A DNA stretch of 64,000 nt from DATMQA01 sp035566895. GTDB taxonomy: Bacteria > Verrucomicrobiota > Verrucomicrobiia > Limisphaerales > UBA8199. Numbering within the stretch: the stretch's first letter is position 1; every line of letters begins with the position of its first letter. The notes under the pieces were generated by a model that worked only from the letters and a program-made list of their open reading frames with translations, made no database searches and was not told where the DNA came from. The position numbers and the translations under genes were made by a program. The stretch lies in assembly GCA_035566895.1 (NCBI GenBank), contig DATMQA010000158.1:11378-75377 (forward strand). The letters run 5' to 3'. Positions 51,445 to 59,944 of this stretch are shown piece by piece.

Positions 51445-51522
51445 ACTTAGACACCCAAAACGCGGATGCGATCGGTCAAGCGACGTCCAGGTCTGCTCAA
51501 TGCAGCCGGCGGGATGCCTCCC

Positions 51523-52851
51523 TTACCGTCCCTGCAAGCGATAGAACCCGATGCCGTTGATCCCGGAGGCATTTGTGAATTGACACCAGCCGGTGGCATC
51601 CAGCGTCATGGTGCCAATCACTGACCACGTGCGTCCATCGGGCGAACTCTGCACGTTATAGCCCTGGCCCGGCTGCCCGGTGGCGCTCAGCGTCAATTTC
51701 ATGGGCCGTCCCGCAGCCTTGATGTCAAGTGTCGGCAGCATCGAGGCAATGCTGGCCCCCAAGTCCCACGCTCCGCTGGCCGGTCGCCCCGCCCCGGCGA
51801 TGTCGGTGTTGAATAGCAAAGAAAGATTGAGTCCAGCCTGAATCGCCGGTGAGCCGCTGCTTAAGTGCGCGTCGAAACTCGAGGAACTGTCATTGGCGAA
51901 GGCCGGGTCGGCCGAAACTGTCGTCCCCAGCGTGTAGCCGACAATGGAGCCGCCCCCGGTCCAATCGTAGCTCCCATTCCCGTTGCCATACACCAGATTG
52001 TGGTCCGCCACCACCCCGCTGCCCGTCGCTGCATAACAGCCGATCCCCGCGTGGCCGTTCTGGTAAATGATGTTGTTCTTGATGTCCACCCCGCTGAGCG
52101 TCATCCACAGGATAATGCCGCTGGTGCCATTCCAGGCTATCACGTTGTTGTACACCTTCATGTTGCTCACTGTAGTGTAACCGGCCACCTGCAACCCGCT
52201 GGCAGCGTTGCGGTACAACAGATTGTTGATCGCCGTTTCATTCTGCCCGCACAGATATAACCCGTGATCCAGATTGCTGCCGCTGCGGCCGTTGTCGTGT
52301 ATCGAGTTGGCCCCATAGAAATTGCCCGAGGTCCCTTCGTTGGAATAAACCCCATCCCGCCCATTGGTGCTGCTGCTGGCCGGGTTGCCGTTGTGGTGGA
52401 TTTCGTTGTTGACGATGCGGTTGCCGTCGGCCCAAATCGTAATGCCGCCATTGGGGCTGTTGCGAATCTCAAACCCGTCCACCACGTTGTAACTGCCGTC
52501 TATATAGAACCCCACGTTGCGGTCCGAGGCGTTCTGCCCGTCAATGACCGCTCCGCCCCGCACCTGGGACTGCAGCACGATGGGGCTGGCAGCCGAGCCG
52601 CTGGCGCCCAAATGAATCCCCCAGCCGCTGGTGTAATCGTAATAAACCCCGGGCATCACGTAAATGGTCACGCCGGGGGCGGCATGGGTATAGGCATAGG
52701 TGATCGTCTGAAACGGCTGCGCCGCCGTTCCAGGATTGGAATCACTGCCTTGGGTGGAGACATAGAAGTCGGTGGCCTGCGCCCGAGCAAGGACCAAAAC
52801 CAGACCGACATAAAGGGCATACCGCCCGCCAACATATACACCGTCGTTCAC
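51523..52851 (-). CDS. Secreted right-handed parallel beta-helix protein, short paralog
   Basis: The product has 442 residues. A signal peptide (YALYVGLVLVLARAQA) precedes DFYVSTQGSDSNPGTAAQPF, the DUF1565-type opening of beta-helix proteins. Repeating rungs such as NGGITIWADGNRIVNNEIHH and VSNMKVYNNVIAWNGTSG follow to about residue 340. The C-terminal module (VQSSPDGRTWSVIGTMTLD to FYRLQGR) closes the protein. It may bind or cleave polysaccharide, but no catalytic triad can be assigned. It is a close copy of the next gene upstream, from which it lacks a central block of about 340 residues. Confidence 0.85.
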   Translation of the reverse strand: MNDGVYVGGRYALYVGLVLVLARAQATDFYVSTQGSDSNPGTAAQPFQTITYAYTHAAPGVTIYVMPGVYYDYTSGWGIHLGASGSAASPIVLQSQVRGGAVIDGQNASDRNVGFYIDGSYNVVDGFEIRNSPNGGITIWADGNRIVNNEIHHNGNPASSSTNGRDGVYSNEGTSGNFYGANSIHDNGRSGSNLDHGLYLCGQNETAINNLLYRNAASGLQVAGYTTVSNMKVYNNVIAWNGTSGIILWMTLSGVDIKNNIIYQNGHAGIGCYAATGSGVVADHNLVYGNGNGSYDWTGGGSIVGYTLGTTVSADPAFANDSSSSFDAHLSSGSPAIQAGLNLSLLFNTDIAGAGRPASGAWDLGASIASMLPTLDIKAAGRPMKLTLSATGQPGQGYNVQSSPDGRTWSVIGTMTLDATGWCQFTNASGINGIGFYRLQGR

Positions 52852-52891
52852 GCGCCTATTGTGAAAAAGGCGCGCGCGCTTGTGTATAGGC

Positions 52892-52912
52892 CGGGCAAGG
52901 AATTTCCTGCCC
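52892..52912 (-). terminator. Weak hairpin downstream of the long beta-helix gene
   Basis: The hairpin CGGGCA-(a)-GGA-att-TCC-TGCCCG in the 105-bp gap after the minus-strand gene that ends at 52957 could act as a terminator. No U-run follows on the minus strand, so the call is tentative. Confidence 0.25.
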
Positions 52913-52956
52913 GATTCAGTCCTACAAAGTGCGCCTACGCCGCCAGCGCGCCTCCC

Positions 52957-55308
52957 TTACCGCCCCTGCAAACGATAGAACTTGGCGCGGTTGGTTCCAG
53001 GGGCATTTGTGAATTGACACCAGCCGGTGGCATCCAGCGTCATCGTGCCAATCACTGACCAGGTGCGCCCATCCGGCGAACTCTGCACGTTATAGCTCTG
53101 GCCCGGTTGCCCGGTGGCGCTCAGCGTCAAGGACACGGGCCGTCCCGCAGCCTTGATCGCCAGTTTCGGCGGCGTGGCCGTAATGCTGATGGTCCCCCAC
53201 TGCGTGTTGGCTTCCCGGCCAATAATAACGAGCTGATGCGTCCCGGCGGACAGCGTGAAGACCTTCGGGACGTATTGGTCTGCGGTCGGGTCGCCGTTGC
53301 CGGTAGTGCCTCGCCAGGCCACCGTTTGGAGAGTCATGTTGGTGCTGACAGGAATATCCCAGATCATCACCGGATCGGTCGGCTCGCCGTCAATGTTGAC
53401 GTAAAGCGAATTCTCCGCCAGGCTTGGCGCCGTTACCAGCGCAGACACCAGGTAGGCGCCGGCATTGGTGAGATAAAAAGTGTAAGCGGCCCGTCCGCCG
53501 TTGGTCACTCCGGTAAGAACCGCCTGCGAAAGGATGTGGTTACTGGCCACCAGCGGCGCCGTAAAGGTGCCGGAATCCGCCGCAAACGTCAGTCCTAAAG
53601 GGGGCAGCGCCGCGTTCACCGTGATGTTGGCGCTGGCCGAGCTGACCGTGCTGCCCGAATCATAGACAGCCTTCGCGCTCAGACTGTAGCTGCCGGTGCT
53701 CACGTTGGTCCAAGTGAAGCTGTAAGGTGTCGCCGTGGCCGCACCCAATAGCGTGCCGCCATTATAAAACTGAACCTGAGTAATCGTGTGGCCATTGGCA
53801 GCGACACTGGCTGCCAGGTTGATGGTCGCCGGGGCGCTGTAGCTGGCTCCGCCGGCCGGCGCCGTCAGGGCCACCACCGGCGCGGCCAAGGCATTGACCG
53901 TCACGGTAAAACTGGTGCTGGTGCTCAGCGAACCGTCGCTCACCGTCAGGGTGATCGTGGCGCTGCCGATCAGGCCAAGGAGCGGTGTTACCGTCACCGT
54001 CCGGTTCGCGCCGCTGCCTCCTAGGACGATTAGGGCAGCAGGCACCAGTCCCAGGTCGGACGAACTGGCTGAAACTGTCAAATTAGCAGCCGGCGTCTGG
54101 GCATCGCCTATCGTAAATCCCAGCAGGCTGGTCGAACTGCCTGTGGTAATGGCTTGATTGTTGACGCCGGAAATGGTCGGCGGTGTGTTGGCCCTGCCGT
54201 AGCTATAAGCTCCCAGGTCCCACGCTCCGCTGGCCGGTCGCCCCGCCCCGGCGATGTCGGTGTTGAATAGCGAAGAAAGATTGAGTCCAGCCTGAATCGC
54301 CGGTGAGCTGCTGCTCAAGTGCGCGTCGAAACTCGAAGAACTGTCATTGGCGAAGGTCGGGTCGGCCGAAACCGTCGTCCCCAGCCTGTAGGCGGCCGTC
54401 GAACCTCCATCGGTGAAACTGAAACTGCCGCCGCTGTTGCCATAGACCAGGTTGTGGTCGATCACCACCCCGCTGCCGGTGGCGGCATAAAACTCCACGC
54501 CGTATCGGCCGTTCTGGTAGCAGATATTGTTTTTGATATCCACGCCGTTCATGTCCATCCAGACGGTGATGCCGTCCACGCCATTCCAGGCAAACACGTT
54601 GTTGTAGACCTTCATGTTGCTGACGGTGGTGTAACCGGCGATTTGCAGGCCACGGGAGTCGTTGCGGATCACGACATTGTTGAGGACCTGCTCGTTGTTG
54701 CCGCATAGATACAGGCCATGATCCAGGTTGCTGCCGCCGGTCCGCCCGTTGTCGTGGATGTAGTTGCCGACATAAATATTCCCCGAAGTGGCCTGGTCGT
54801 CATAGACGCCATCGTGACCGTTGGAGCTGGTGCTGGCCGGATTGCCGTTGTGATGAATCTCGTTATTGAGGATTTGGTTGCCATTGCCCCAGATCGTAAT
54901 GCCGCCGTTGGGGCCGTTGCGGATTTCGAAGCCTTCGACCACATTGTAACTGCCGTCCAGATAAATAGCCTCGTTGCGGTCCGAGCCGTTCTGTCCGTCA
55001 ATGACCGCTCCGCCCGGCACTTCAGATCGCAGCACAATCGGGCTGGAGGCCGTCCCGCTGTTTCCCAGGTGCAACCCCCAGCCGCTGGTGTAATCGTAAT
55101 AGACCCCGGGCATCACGTGAATGGTCACGCCGGGAGCGGCCTGGGTATAGGCATAGGTGATCGTCTGAAACGGCTGCGCCGCCGTTCCAGGATTGGAATC
55201 ACTGCCTTGGGTGGAGACATAGAAGTCGGCGGCCTGCGCCCGCGCAAGGACCAAAAACAGACCAACACAAAGGGCATAGCGCCCGCCAACAGATACGGCG
55301 TCATTCAT
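52957..55308 (-). CDS. Secreted parallel beta-helix protein with Ig-like and CBM-like domains, long paralog
   Basis: The product has 783 residues. The first 350 (signal peptide YALCVGLFLVLARAQA, DFYVSTQGSDSNPG and the beta-helix rungs) match the neighbour at 51523 at about 85% or more. From NTPPTISGVNNQAITTG onward come a cadherin-like Ig repeat, a second Ig-like repeat (VVALTAPAGGASYSAPATI) and a CBM-like beta-sandwich (LTFAADSGTFTAP to GTHQLVIIGREANTQWG). The last 65 residues (KAAGRPVSLTLSATGQPGQS to FYRLQGR) again match the short paralog almost perfectly, also at DNA level. The pair therefore looks like a recent tandem duplication in which one copy lost its middle. Both may shape the exopolysaccharide matrix. 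Confidence 0.87.
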   Translation of the reverse strand: MNDAVSVGGRYALCVGLFLVLARAQAADFYVSTQGSDSNPGTAAQPFQTITYAYTQAAPGVTIHVMPGVYYDYTSGWGLHLGNSGTASSPIVLRSEVPGGAVIDGQNGSDRNEAIYLDGSYNVVEGFEIRNGPNGGITIWGNGNQILNNEIHHNGNPASTSSNGHDGVYDDQATSGNIYVGNYIHDNGRTGGSNLDHGLYLCGNNEQVLNNVVIRNDSRGLQIAGYTTVSNMKVYNNVFAWNGVDGITVWMDMNGVDIKNNICYQNGRYGVEFYAATGSGVVIDHNLVYGNSGGSFSFTDGGSTAAYRLGTTVSADPTFANDSSSSFDAHLSSSSPAIQAGLNLSSLFNTDIAGAGRPASGAWDLGAYSYGRANTPPTISGVNNQAITTGSSTSLLGFTIGDAQTPAANLTVSASSSDLGLVPAALIVLGGSGANRTVTVTPLLGLIGSATITLTVSDGSLSTSTSFTVTVNALAAPVVALTAPAGGASYSAPATINLAASVAANGHTITQVQFYNGGTLLGAATATPYSFTWTNVSTGSYSLSAKAVYDSGSTVSSASANITVNAALPPLGLTFAADSGTFTAPLVASNHILSQAVLTGVTNGGRAAYTFYLTNAGAYLVSALVTAPSLAENSLYVNIDGEPTDPVMIWDIPVSTNMTLQTVAWRGTTGNGDPTADQYVPKVFTLSAGTHQLVIIGREANTQWGTISITATPPKLAIKAAGRPVSLTLSATGQPGQSYNVQSSPDGRTWSVIGTMTLDATGWCQFTNAPGTNRAKFYRLQGR

Positions 55309-55802
55309 GCCCCATCATGGAGCAGGCCCTCTGCCGCCTAAAACTAGAGAGTTCCAAGTCGACCCTGGGGATCTCCTGGGTAAAAGGCTGTTCCAAAAGC
55401 CAGTGTTCCAGCCCAGCCCCTGGTCGGAGCTTTATCGCAAATCTTTGTCGGGCAATGATTCGGTTCCGCAGGCGCTGCAGTGTCCCGATTTCTGTAAAGC
55501 CTGACCACATTTCGCGCACCGCAACCCGCACAACTGGAGACAACGGAATTACCTGCTGGCACGCGGGTGGCCACGAAAGGCAGGGGCGCTGACGTCGTGT
55601 TCGATCGGGTCGGTGGTCCGATTTGAGCCGGGAGCGAAACCATCAGGGGCTGACCTAACCGCACTCCCGACTGCCACCCCCGCCCTGGCCTCGCCGGTCT
55701 CAGGCGCCGGCAATAATCAACCGCCGACCACTTTTTCGACACGCTTCGCTGCGCAATTTTGCGACTTGCCTGTTAGCGAGTCATGGAATCCATTGTAGAA
55801 GC
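55309..55802. other. Intergenic region of about 490 bp with decayed coding remnants
   Basis: No full-length gene is visible. The only recognisable content is a minus-strand zinc-ribbon micro-frame at 55432-55533 (listed separately). Longer open frames on both strands here have no recognisable domain, signal or ribosome binding site. Confidence 0.5.
55432..55533 (-). pseudogene. Zinc-ribbon micro-frame or remnant
   Basis: A 33-residue frame reads LCGLRCAKCGQALQKSGHCS and then ACGTESLPDKDLR. C-x2-C-x8-C-x2-C is the classical zinc-ribbon spacing, and the frame ends in TAA. A TTG could start it, but an in-frame TAA lies six codons upstream of the TTG and there is no Shine-Dalgarno. It is either a very small protein or the surviving end of a longer one. 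Confidence 0.3.
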
Positions 55803-57209
55803 GTGCTTGCACAATTCTATTCCGGCGCCACTGGTCTCAAGAGATGCACACCCACGTTGCTGGTGGCCTTTGCCGCCGTGGCCGCTACGCTGGGTCCGGC
55901 CCCGGCCGGCGCGCAGTTGGTGTCCGCATATAATGTCAAACCCACAGTGACCTCTAACCAGGGCGACCGGGGCGGCAAGTATTTTGGACACGAACCCGAC
56001 CCGTCCAAAACCCATCACTACTACATCGCGGCCGAACCCGACCAGTGGGATTTCATGCCCGCCGGCTCCGACCCGATCTGCGGCATGGCGCCGCCGCCGG
56101 AGGTTCTCTCGCGGCACCGTGTTCTCAAAGTGCGCTATTTTCAATACACGGACAGCACCTTCACCACGCGCGTTTCCCAGCCAGCCCGGTTGGGGATCCT
56201 TGGGCCGGTCCTTCGCGGATTGGTGGGCGATTACATCGCCATCACTTTCTTGAACCGCACCGCGATGCCGCTCTCGATGCACCCGCATGGGGTTAAGTAC
56301 GACAAGGACAGCGAAGGCAGCTACTACGGCGACAACCGCCAACTAAAGGCGCTCGAAGCTATGAGTCCCGATGTGCGCTCCACTCCCGGCCTCGGCGCGG
56401 CCGTGGGGCCAAACGCCCGGTTCACCTATGTGTGGTTCCTGGATGAGCAGGCCGGTCCGTTGCCCACCGAACCCAGCTCCAAGGCCTGGCTCTACCACAG
56501 CCACGTCGGGGGCGAAGGCGAGGTGAACCTCGGCCTGGAGGGCTTCATCATTGTCACCGATCCCAGGCGGGCGCGGCCCGACGGCACACCGCAGGACGTC
56601 GATCGGGAAATGCCGGCATTGTTCTTGATCTTTAATGAGAGCCAGTTGGATGAGGAGGCCCTGGAACACCTTGTGGGATCTGGCGGCGGCCAATCCTTAA
56701 ACAAGCTGGTGGGAGGAATGACCAGGGCGAGCGCCCCCAGCACGGCGTCGACACCGGGCAACCCGCAGGCGAAGACAGCGGTGAATCCGGCGGAACTCAA
56801 GGAAGAAGCCGAACGCCACACTATCAACGGTTATATCTACGGGAATTTGCCCGGCCTCGAAATCAATCAAGGTGAGCGCGTGCGTTGGTATCTGTTCGGC
56901 CTGGGTTCCGAAAGCGATTTCCACTCGCCTCACTGGCACGGCCTGCGGGTCCTCGAGGAAGGAAAACACCAAACCGACACGATCGAATTGCTGCCCGCCT
57001 CCATGAAAGTCGCCGACATGCTCGCGGATAATCCGGGGGACTGGCTGTTCCATTGTCATGTCGCCGACCACATGGCCAATGGGATGTTTGCCCTTGTGAC
57101 GGTGCATCCCAAGGACAAATCCGGAATCGGTCGTGCTCCCCAGCCGGCGTTTCTAGGGTTCCCGCCACCCCGCGGCACTGAGGTTCAAACCAACGCCCCG
57201 CCACGTTAG
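55803..57209 (+). CDS. Multicopper oxidase (cupredoxin, ceruloplasmin-like)
   Basis: The product has 468 residues. GTG at 55803 is the only sensible start, giving a signal peptide (LLVAFAAVAATLGPAPAGAQ). All four copper-binding His clusters are present: SMHPHGVKY, LYHSHVGGEGE, FHSPHWHGL and FHCHVADHMANGM, the last with the His-Cys-His of the T1 site. Two cupredoxin domains are visible, so it belongs to the smaller two-domain-like or truncated three-domain group. It would act in the periplasm or outside, oxidising metal ions or phenols. It converges with the DUF4159 gene (28-bp gap). Confidence 0.9.
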   Translation: MLAQFYSGATGLKRCTPTLLVAFAAVAATLGPAPAGAQLVSAYNVKPTVTSNQGDRGGKYFGHEPDPSKTHHYYIAAEPDQWDFMPAGSDPICGMAPPPEVLSRHRVLKVRYFQYTDSTFTTRVSQPARLGILGPVLRGLVGDYIAITFLNRTAMPLSMHPHGVKYDKDSEGSYYGDNRQLKALEAMSPDVRSTPGLGAAVGPNARFTYVWFLDEQAGPLPTEPSSKAWLYHSHVGGEGEVNLGLEGFIIVTDPRRARPDGTPQDVDREMPALFLIFNESQLDEEALEHLVGSGGGQSLNKLVGGMTRASAPSTASTPGNPQAKTAVNPAELKEEAERHTINGYIYGNLPGLEINQGERVRWYLFGLGSESDFHSPHWHGLRVLEEGKHQTDTIELLPASMKVADMLADNPGDWLFHCHVADHMANGMFALVTVHPKDKSGIGRAPQPAFLGFPPPRGTEVQTNAPPR

Positions 57210-57237
57210 CCTTGCCCTATTGCCGTTACCGTCAGGC

Positions 57238-58128
57238 CTAATGCGTCATCGCATAGTTCAGGATGTTGATGAACATCGGGTAAGCCATAGGCTCGGAAAA
57301 GGTGTCAAAATAACTTTCGTCGTCGCTTTCGTGCTCCCAGCCGTCGCCGTAGTGATTGTTATGGCAGATAATCGCCAGCATGTGGTTGTGGGCGTCGAAG
57401 ATGCCGTAGTAATGCGGGTCGTGGTTCTTGATGTAGTACGGCCAGTGCGGCTCATACGAAATGCGGTATCGGAAAAAGACCCCCACGCTGGGCATTTGCG
57501 GCGCCTTTTTGAAATCGAAAATGTTATGAAAAATCTGGTGGTCGAGCGTCAATTCCACCGGCTCGCGGTCAGGAAAGACGCGCTTGATTTGCTCATAGAA
57601 ATGGTCCCATTGCTCGTCCCCCCAGAAATCGTCCACCATCAGAAATCCGCCGTTCAACAGGTAGCGCCGCAGGTCCTCCACTTCGGTCTTTGACAACACC
57701 AGTCTGCCGGCGGCCGCCAGGTAAACAAACGGATACTTCTCCAGGTCTTTCGTGGTGATATCGATGACGTTCAGTCCCGGCCGCACGCTGAGGCTGGTCA
57801 CCTGGAACAGCCGGTAAGTCAGATTCAGGTCGGCCTCCGGGCTATCGTCGTCCCACAGCCGCCCGCCGCCGAACCGGTATCCCGTCTCCGCGTCAAACCT
57901 CAGCCGCGCAAAAGTAAACACGTCCTCCTCGAATCCCGGAACAATCGCCGTTTTCATCTCCTCCTGCTCCCGGATGGCCTCGGGGCTGAATATTTCATAG
58001 CTCCTCCCAAAACGCGATCTTTCGGTGAACCGGCTCTGCGCCTCGGCCCGCTCGAGGAAAAACGCCAGCCCCAGCACCACCGGCAGCGCCAGGGTCCGGA
58101 CACACAAACTTGAGCGGGCGCTGGGCAT
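57238..58128 (-). CDS. DUF4159 domain protein
   Basis: The product has 296 residues, ATG at 58128. An N-terminal signal-like segment (LALPVVLGLAFFLERAEA) precedes a domain typical of DUF4159: FTFARLRFDAETGYRFGGG, LAAAGRLVLSKTEVEDLRRYL, NGGFLMVDDFWGDEQWD and a His-rich end (ICHNNHYGDGWEH). The fold resembles class I glutamine amidotransferase-like (ThuA-like) proteins, but the function is unknown. In related organisms it usually accompanies MoxR ATPase and DUF58 genes, which are not visible here. Confidence 0.85.
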   Translation of the reverse strand: MPSARSSLCVRTLALPVVLGLAFFLERAEAQSRFTERSRFGRSYEIFSPEAIREQEEMKTAIVPGFEEDVFTFARLRFDAETGYRFGGGRLWDDDSPEADLNLTYRLFQVTSLSVRPGLNVIDITTKDLEKYPFVYLAAAGRLVLSKTEVEDLRRYLLNGGFLMVDDFWGDEQWDHFYEQIKRVFPDREPVELTLDHQIFHNIFDFKKAPQMPSVGVFFRYRISYEPHWPYYIKNHDPHYYGIFDAHNHMLAIICHNNHYGDGWEHESDDESYFDTFSEPMAYPMFINILNYAMTH

Positions 58129-58183
58129 TTTGGAACCTTAGCCCCGGGAAATTCTAAAAGCAAATCTCATTGCAGCTGTGAGC

Positions 58184-58399
58184 TCATTGCCAAAATGGAA
58201 AAGCGAAGTGCGCCAGAGGAGGAAACGTATAAGTCGCTCCTGCTCGCGGGTCTCCCCGCACGCTTAAATTATACTTCGTCCAAGCCGCATCGATCCCGGA
58301 GTTGAAGTTGGCTGTTTGCGCCTGGGCGCCAGGGAGATGGTGCCAATGCCCGAAAGCTATCCCCGAGGTTGCTAACTCAGGAAAACTCTTGCTTGCGGC
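58184..58399 (-). pseudogene. Remnant of a secreted-protein N-terminal region
   Basis: An open stretch of 71 codons without a start codon contains LPGAQAQTANFNSGIDAAWT followed by KYNLSVRGDPRAGATYTFPP, ending in TGA at 58184-58186. The phrase F-x-S-G-x-D-x-A-W-T-x-Y occurs at the mature N-terminus of many verrucomicrobial secreted LamG-like proteins (recollection, not a search). Nothing downstream continues it, so it is probably a decayed fragment between the DUF4159 gene and the gene at 58454. Confidence 0.35.
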
Positions 58400-58453
58400 T
58401 TAAGGGTGGGTTATATAAAGCATCATTCAACCATTGAGACGTCGGCAACGCGC

Positions 58454-59002
58454 ATGCGTATGGACTGGACTGATGAACCAGCAACGTTGAAGCAGGTCAA
58501 GTCCTTGAAACAACTCGGCTACCGGCTCGAGCGCCGGCTGACGAAAATTGAAGCCGCCGAGCTGATCATCAAGTTGGGAGGAAAGCCGGAGCCAGCCACC
58601 CCATCCGCACACATTACGCTGCAGGAAGTGGCGCTGCCTGAGCAGTATCAATTCCGGGCAAGAGTGGAACAAGCCAGGCGAGCGTTCGAGGAGGCTGGGA
58701 GTGATAATGCCGAGAAGCTGGAACGTGAGCTCGCGGCAGCCATCGCGGAGCGGCAATGCTTCTGGGCCGACACTTGTCGCGCCACCGGAAAGGGCTCGGC
58801 TCCCTCGACGCAGGTCCATCACCTCTATCAAAGCCTTGGCTGCCGGTTTGAGACTCCCGGCCGCCAGGAGATCCAAAACATTTTGGATGCACTCGACTCA
58901 GCGATGCCCTTTTGGGATCGGGATCATCCCGAGCTCTTCTACCAGACACTCGAGTTGAACTTCCCCGCCTTGCTGCGGCGCATGCAAGGGCTGCGAGTCT
59001 GA
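58454..59002 (+). CDS. Hypothetical protein with SAP-like N-terminal motif
   Basis: About 182 residues from the ATG at 58454 (ATG 58460 and GTG 58406 are alternatives). The N-terminus PATLKQVKSLKQLGYRLERR and LTKIEAAELIIKLGGKP resembles the short helix-turn module (T-x-x-Q-x-x-x-L-x-x-L-G ... L-T-x-x-E-A-x-x-L-I) seen in phage and recombination-related proteins. The middle (ARVEQARRAFEEAGSDNAEK) is helical and charged. The rest has no recognised domain. Conserved Cys and His (CFWADTCRATG, VHHLYQSLGC) might bind a metal. Function unknown. Confidence 0.55.
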   Translation: MRMDWTDEPATLKQVKSLKQLGYRLERRLTKIEAAELIIKLGGKPEPATPSAHITLQEVALPEQYQFRARVEQARRAFEEAGSDNAEKLERELAAAIAERQCFWADTCRATGKGSAPSTQVHHLYQSLGCRFETPGRQEIQNILDALDSAMPFWDRDHPELFYQTLELNFPALLRRMQGLRV

Positions 59003-59155
59003 ACCTTGTGCTGTGCGGGAATTCCCGCCCGCGCGATTCTGACGCCCGTCAGCAGCGCCTCGCGGAATTCACAGCCAGGCGATTCGACCGCGATGGCAGG
59101 TACCGGATTGGGCAGGGTGGCAAAAACTCCGCGGCACAACGTTACTCGGGCCGCC

Positions 59156-59695
59156 CTACTGGGGATTGTCGTCCAGAATCATTCCGTCCGCCGCCACGGC
59201 CAGCTTCGGATTGCGCGGCTCGTCCTTGAACGAAAAGAGATAGACCACCCGGGTGCCCCACAACTCCTTGTGGATGGAAGCAATCTCTGCGGGGCACTTC
59301 TTCGACACGACGTCTATGACGGTGGGAGGCACACTCTCGGGCTTGACGATCACTCCTTGCAGCGCCGGCACAGCCACGGTGAGGTCCGGATACAGCACCG
59401 CACCATCCGGCGCGACGTAGAGCGGCGGGTTCATTGCGGCATCGCGAAAAGAAATTATATAGACCGGGCGGCCCGAATGGGTATCCCTGACTGCATCCAG
59501 AACGTCCGCCATTCCGGCCTCAATGCGAACTGTGTTCTGCACCGCGGGTGGCAACATGCCAAATTTCCCGCCTGGCGACGTGAGCGGCTTCAGATAAGGA
59601 TAGTCGGGGTAGGCGTGCTTCACCGCGCTATGCTCTCCGGCACACCCGGCAGCCAGGCCCAGTGCCGCGATGGCCGCAAAAACAGAAATCTTCAT
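59156..59695 (-). CDS. Hypothetical lipoprotein
   Basis: The product has 179 residues. MKISVFAAIAALGLAAGC carries a lipobox (L-A-A-G-C), so it is a lipid-anchored envelope protein. The mature part contains two similar units (IEAGMADVLDAVRDTHSGRP with VYIISF, and CPAEIASIHKELWGTRVVYL), both ending in an aromatic/acidic strand. The pattern recalls PepSY-like repeats but is not convincing. Start ATG at 59695 follows a GAGAAG stretch (GGTGAGAAGACT). Confidence 0.6.
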   Translation of the reverse strand: MKISVFAAIAALGLAAGCAGEHSAVKHAYPDYPYLKPLTSPGGKFGMLPPAVQNTVRIEAGMADVLDAVRDTHSGRPVYIISFRDAAMNPPLYVAPDGAVLYPDLTVAVPALQGVIVKPESVPPTVIDVVSKKCPAEIASIHKELWGTRVVYLFSFKDEPRNPKLAVAADGMILDDNPQ

Positions 59696-59944
59696 AGTCT
59701 TCTCACCGCCTTTCTAAATTCGGCGGACCAAAGGAAGGGGCAGAATTACCACTTTTTTCCTTCGCATGCATTGCCATGTTGGCAAACATCGCCGCTCTTG
59801 TCAATCCGCCCTGACGCCTCAGGCTTTGGCTGTGACGGCCGATATGATTTGCAAGTTTGGGACCTCCGACTTCAGCTTGGCCACACATTCGATGCCGCTT
59901 ATGTCATCTGGCTAACCAATCCCGCCGCCATTTCCGCCGGATAC

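Larger units (their letters stand above)
51092..51522. promoter_or_regulatory. Presumed control region of the EPS/NRPS locus
   Basis: These 431 bp hold no gene. They contain a perfect inverted repeat (51152-51167) and two diverged copies of one element (51183 and 51353, listed separately). A weak minus-strand TAGAAT lies about 13 nt before the GTG of the antiterminator gene, with a poor TTGCAG 15 bp further up. No clear sigma-54 element is visible. All transcription that starts here on the minus strand would enter the antiterminator gene. Confidence 0.5.

Noticed and set aside
51232..51450. Plus-strand open frame of 72 codons in the control region
   Set aside because: It runs through both copies of the upstream element, has no domain or ribosome binding site, and is better explained by the regulatory repeats.
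55344..55742. Minus-strand frame of 132 codons
   Set aside because: Composition and lack of start signal suggest chance. The zinc-ribbon pattern is in a different frame of the same strand.
59006..59900. Upstream extension of the RCC1 frame
   Set aside because: This stretch is the antisense of the lipoprotein gene at 59156-59695 and has no RCC1 similarity, signal peptide or start.
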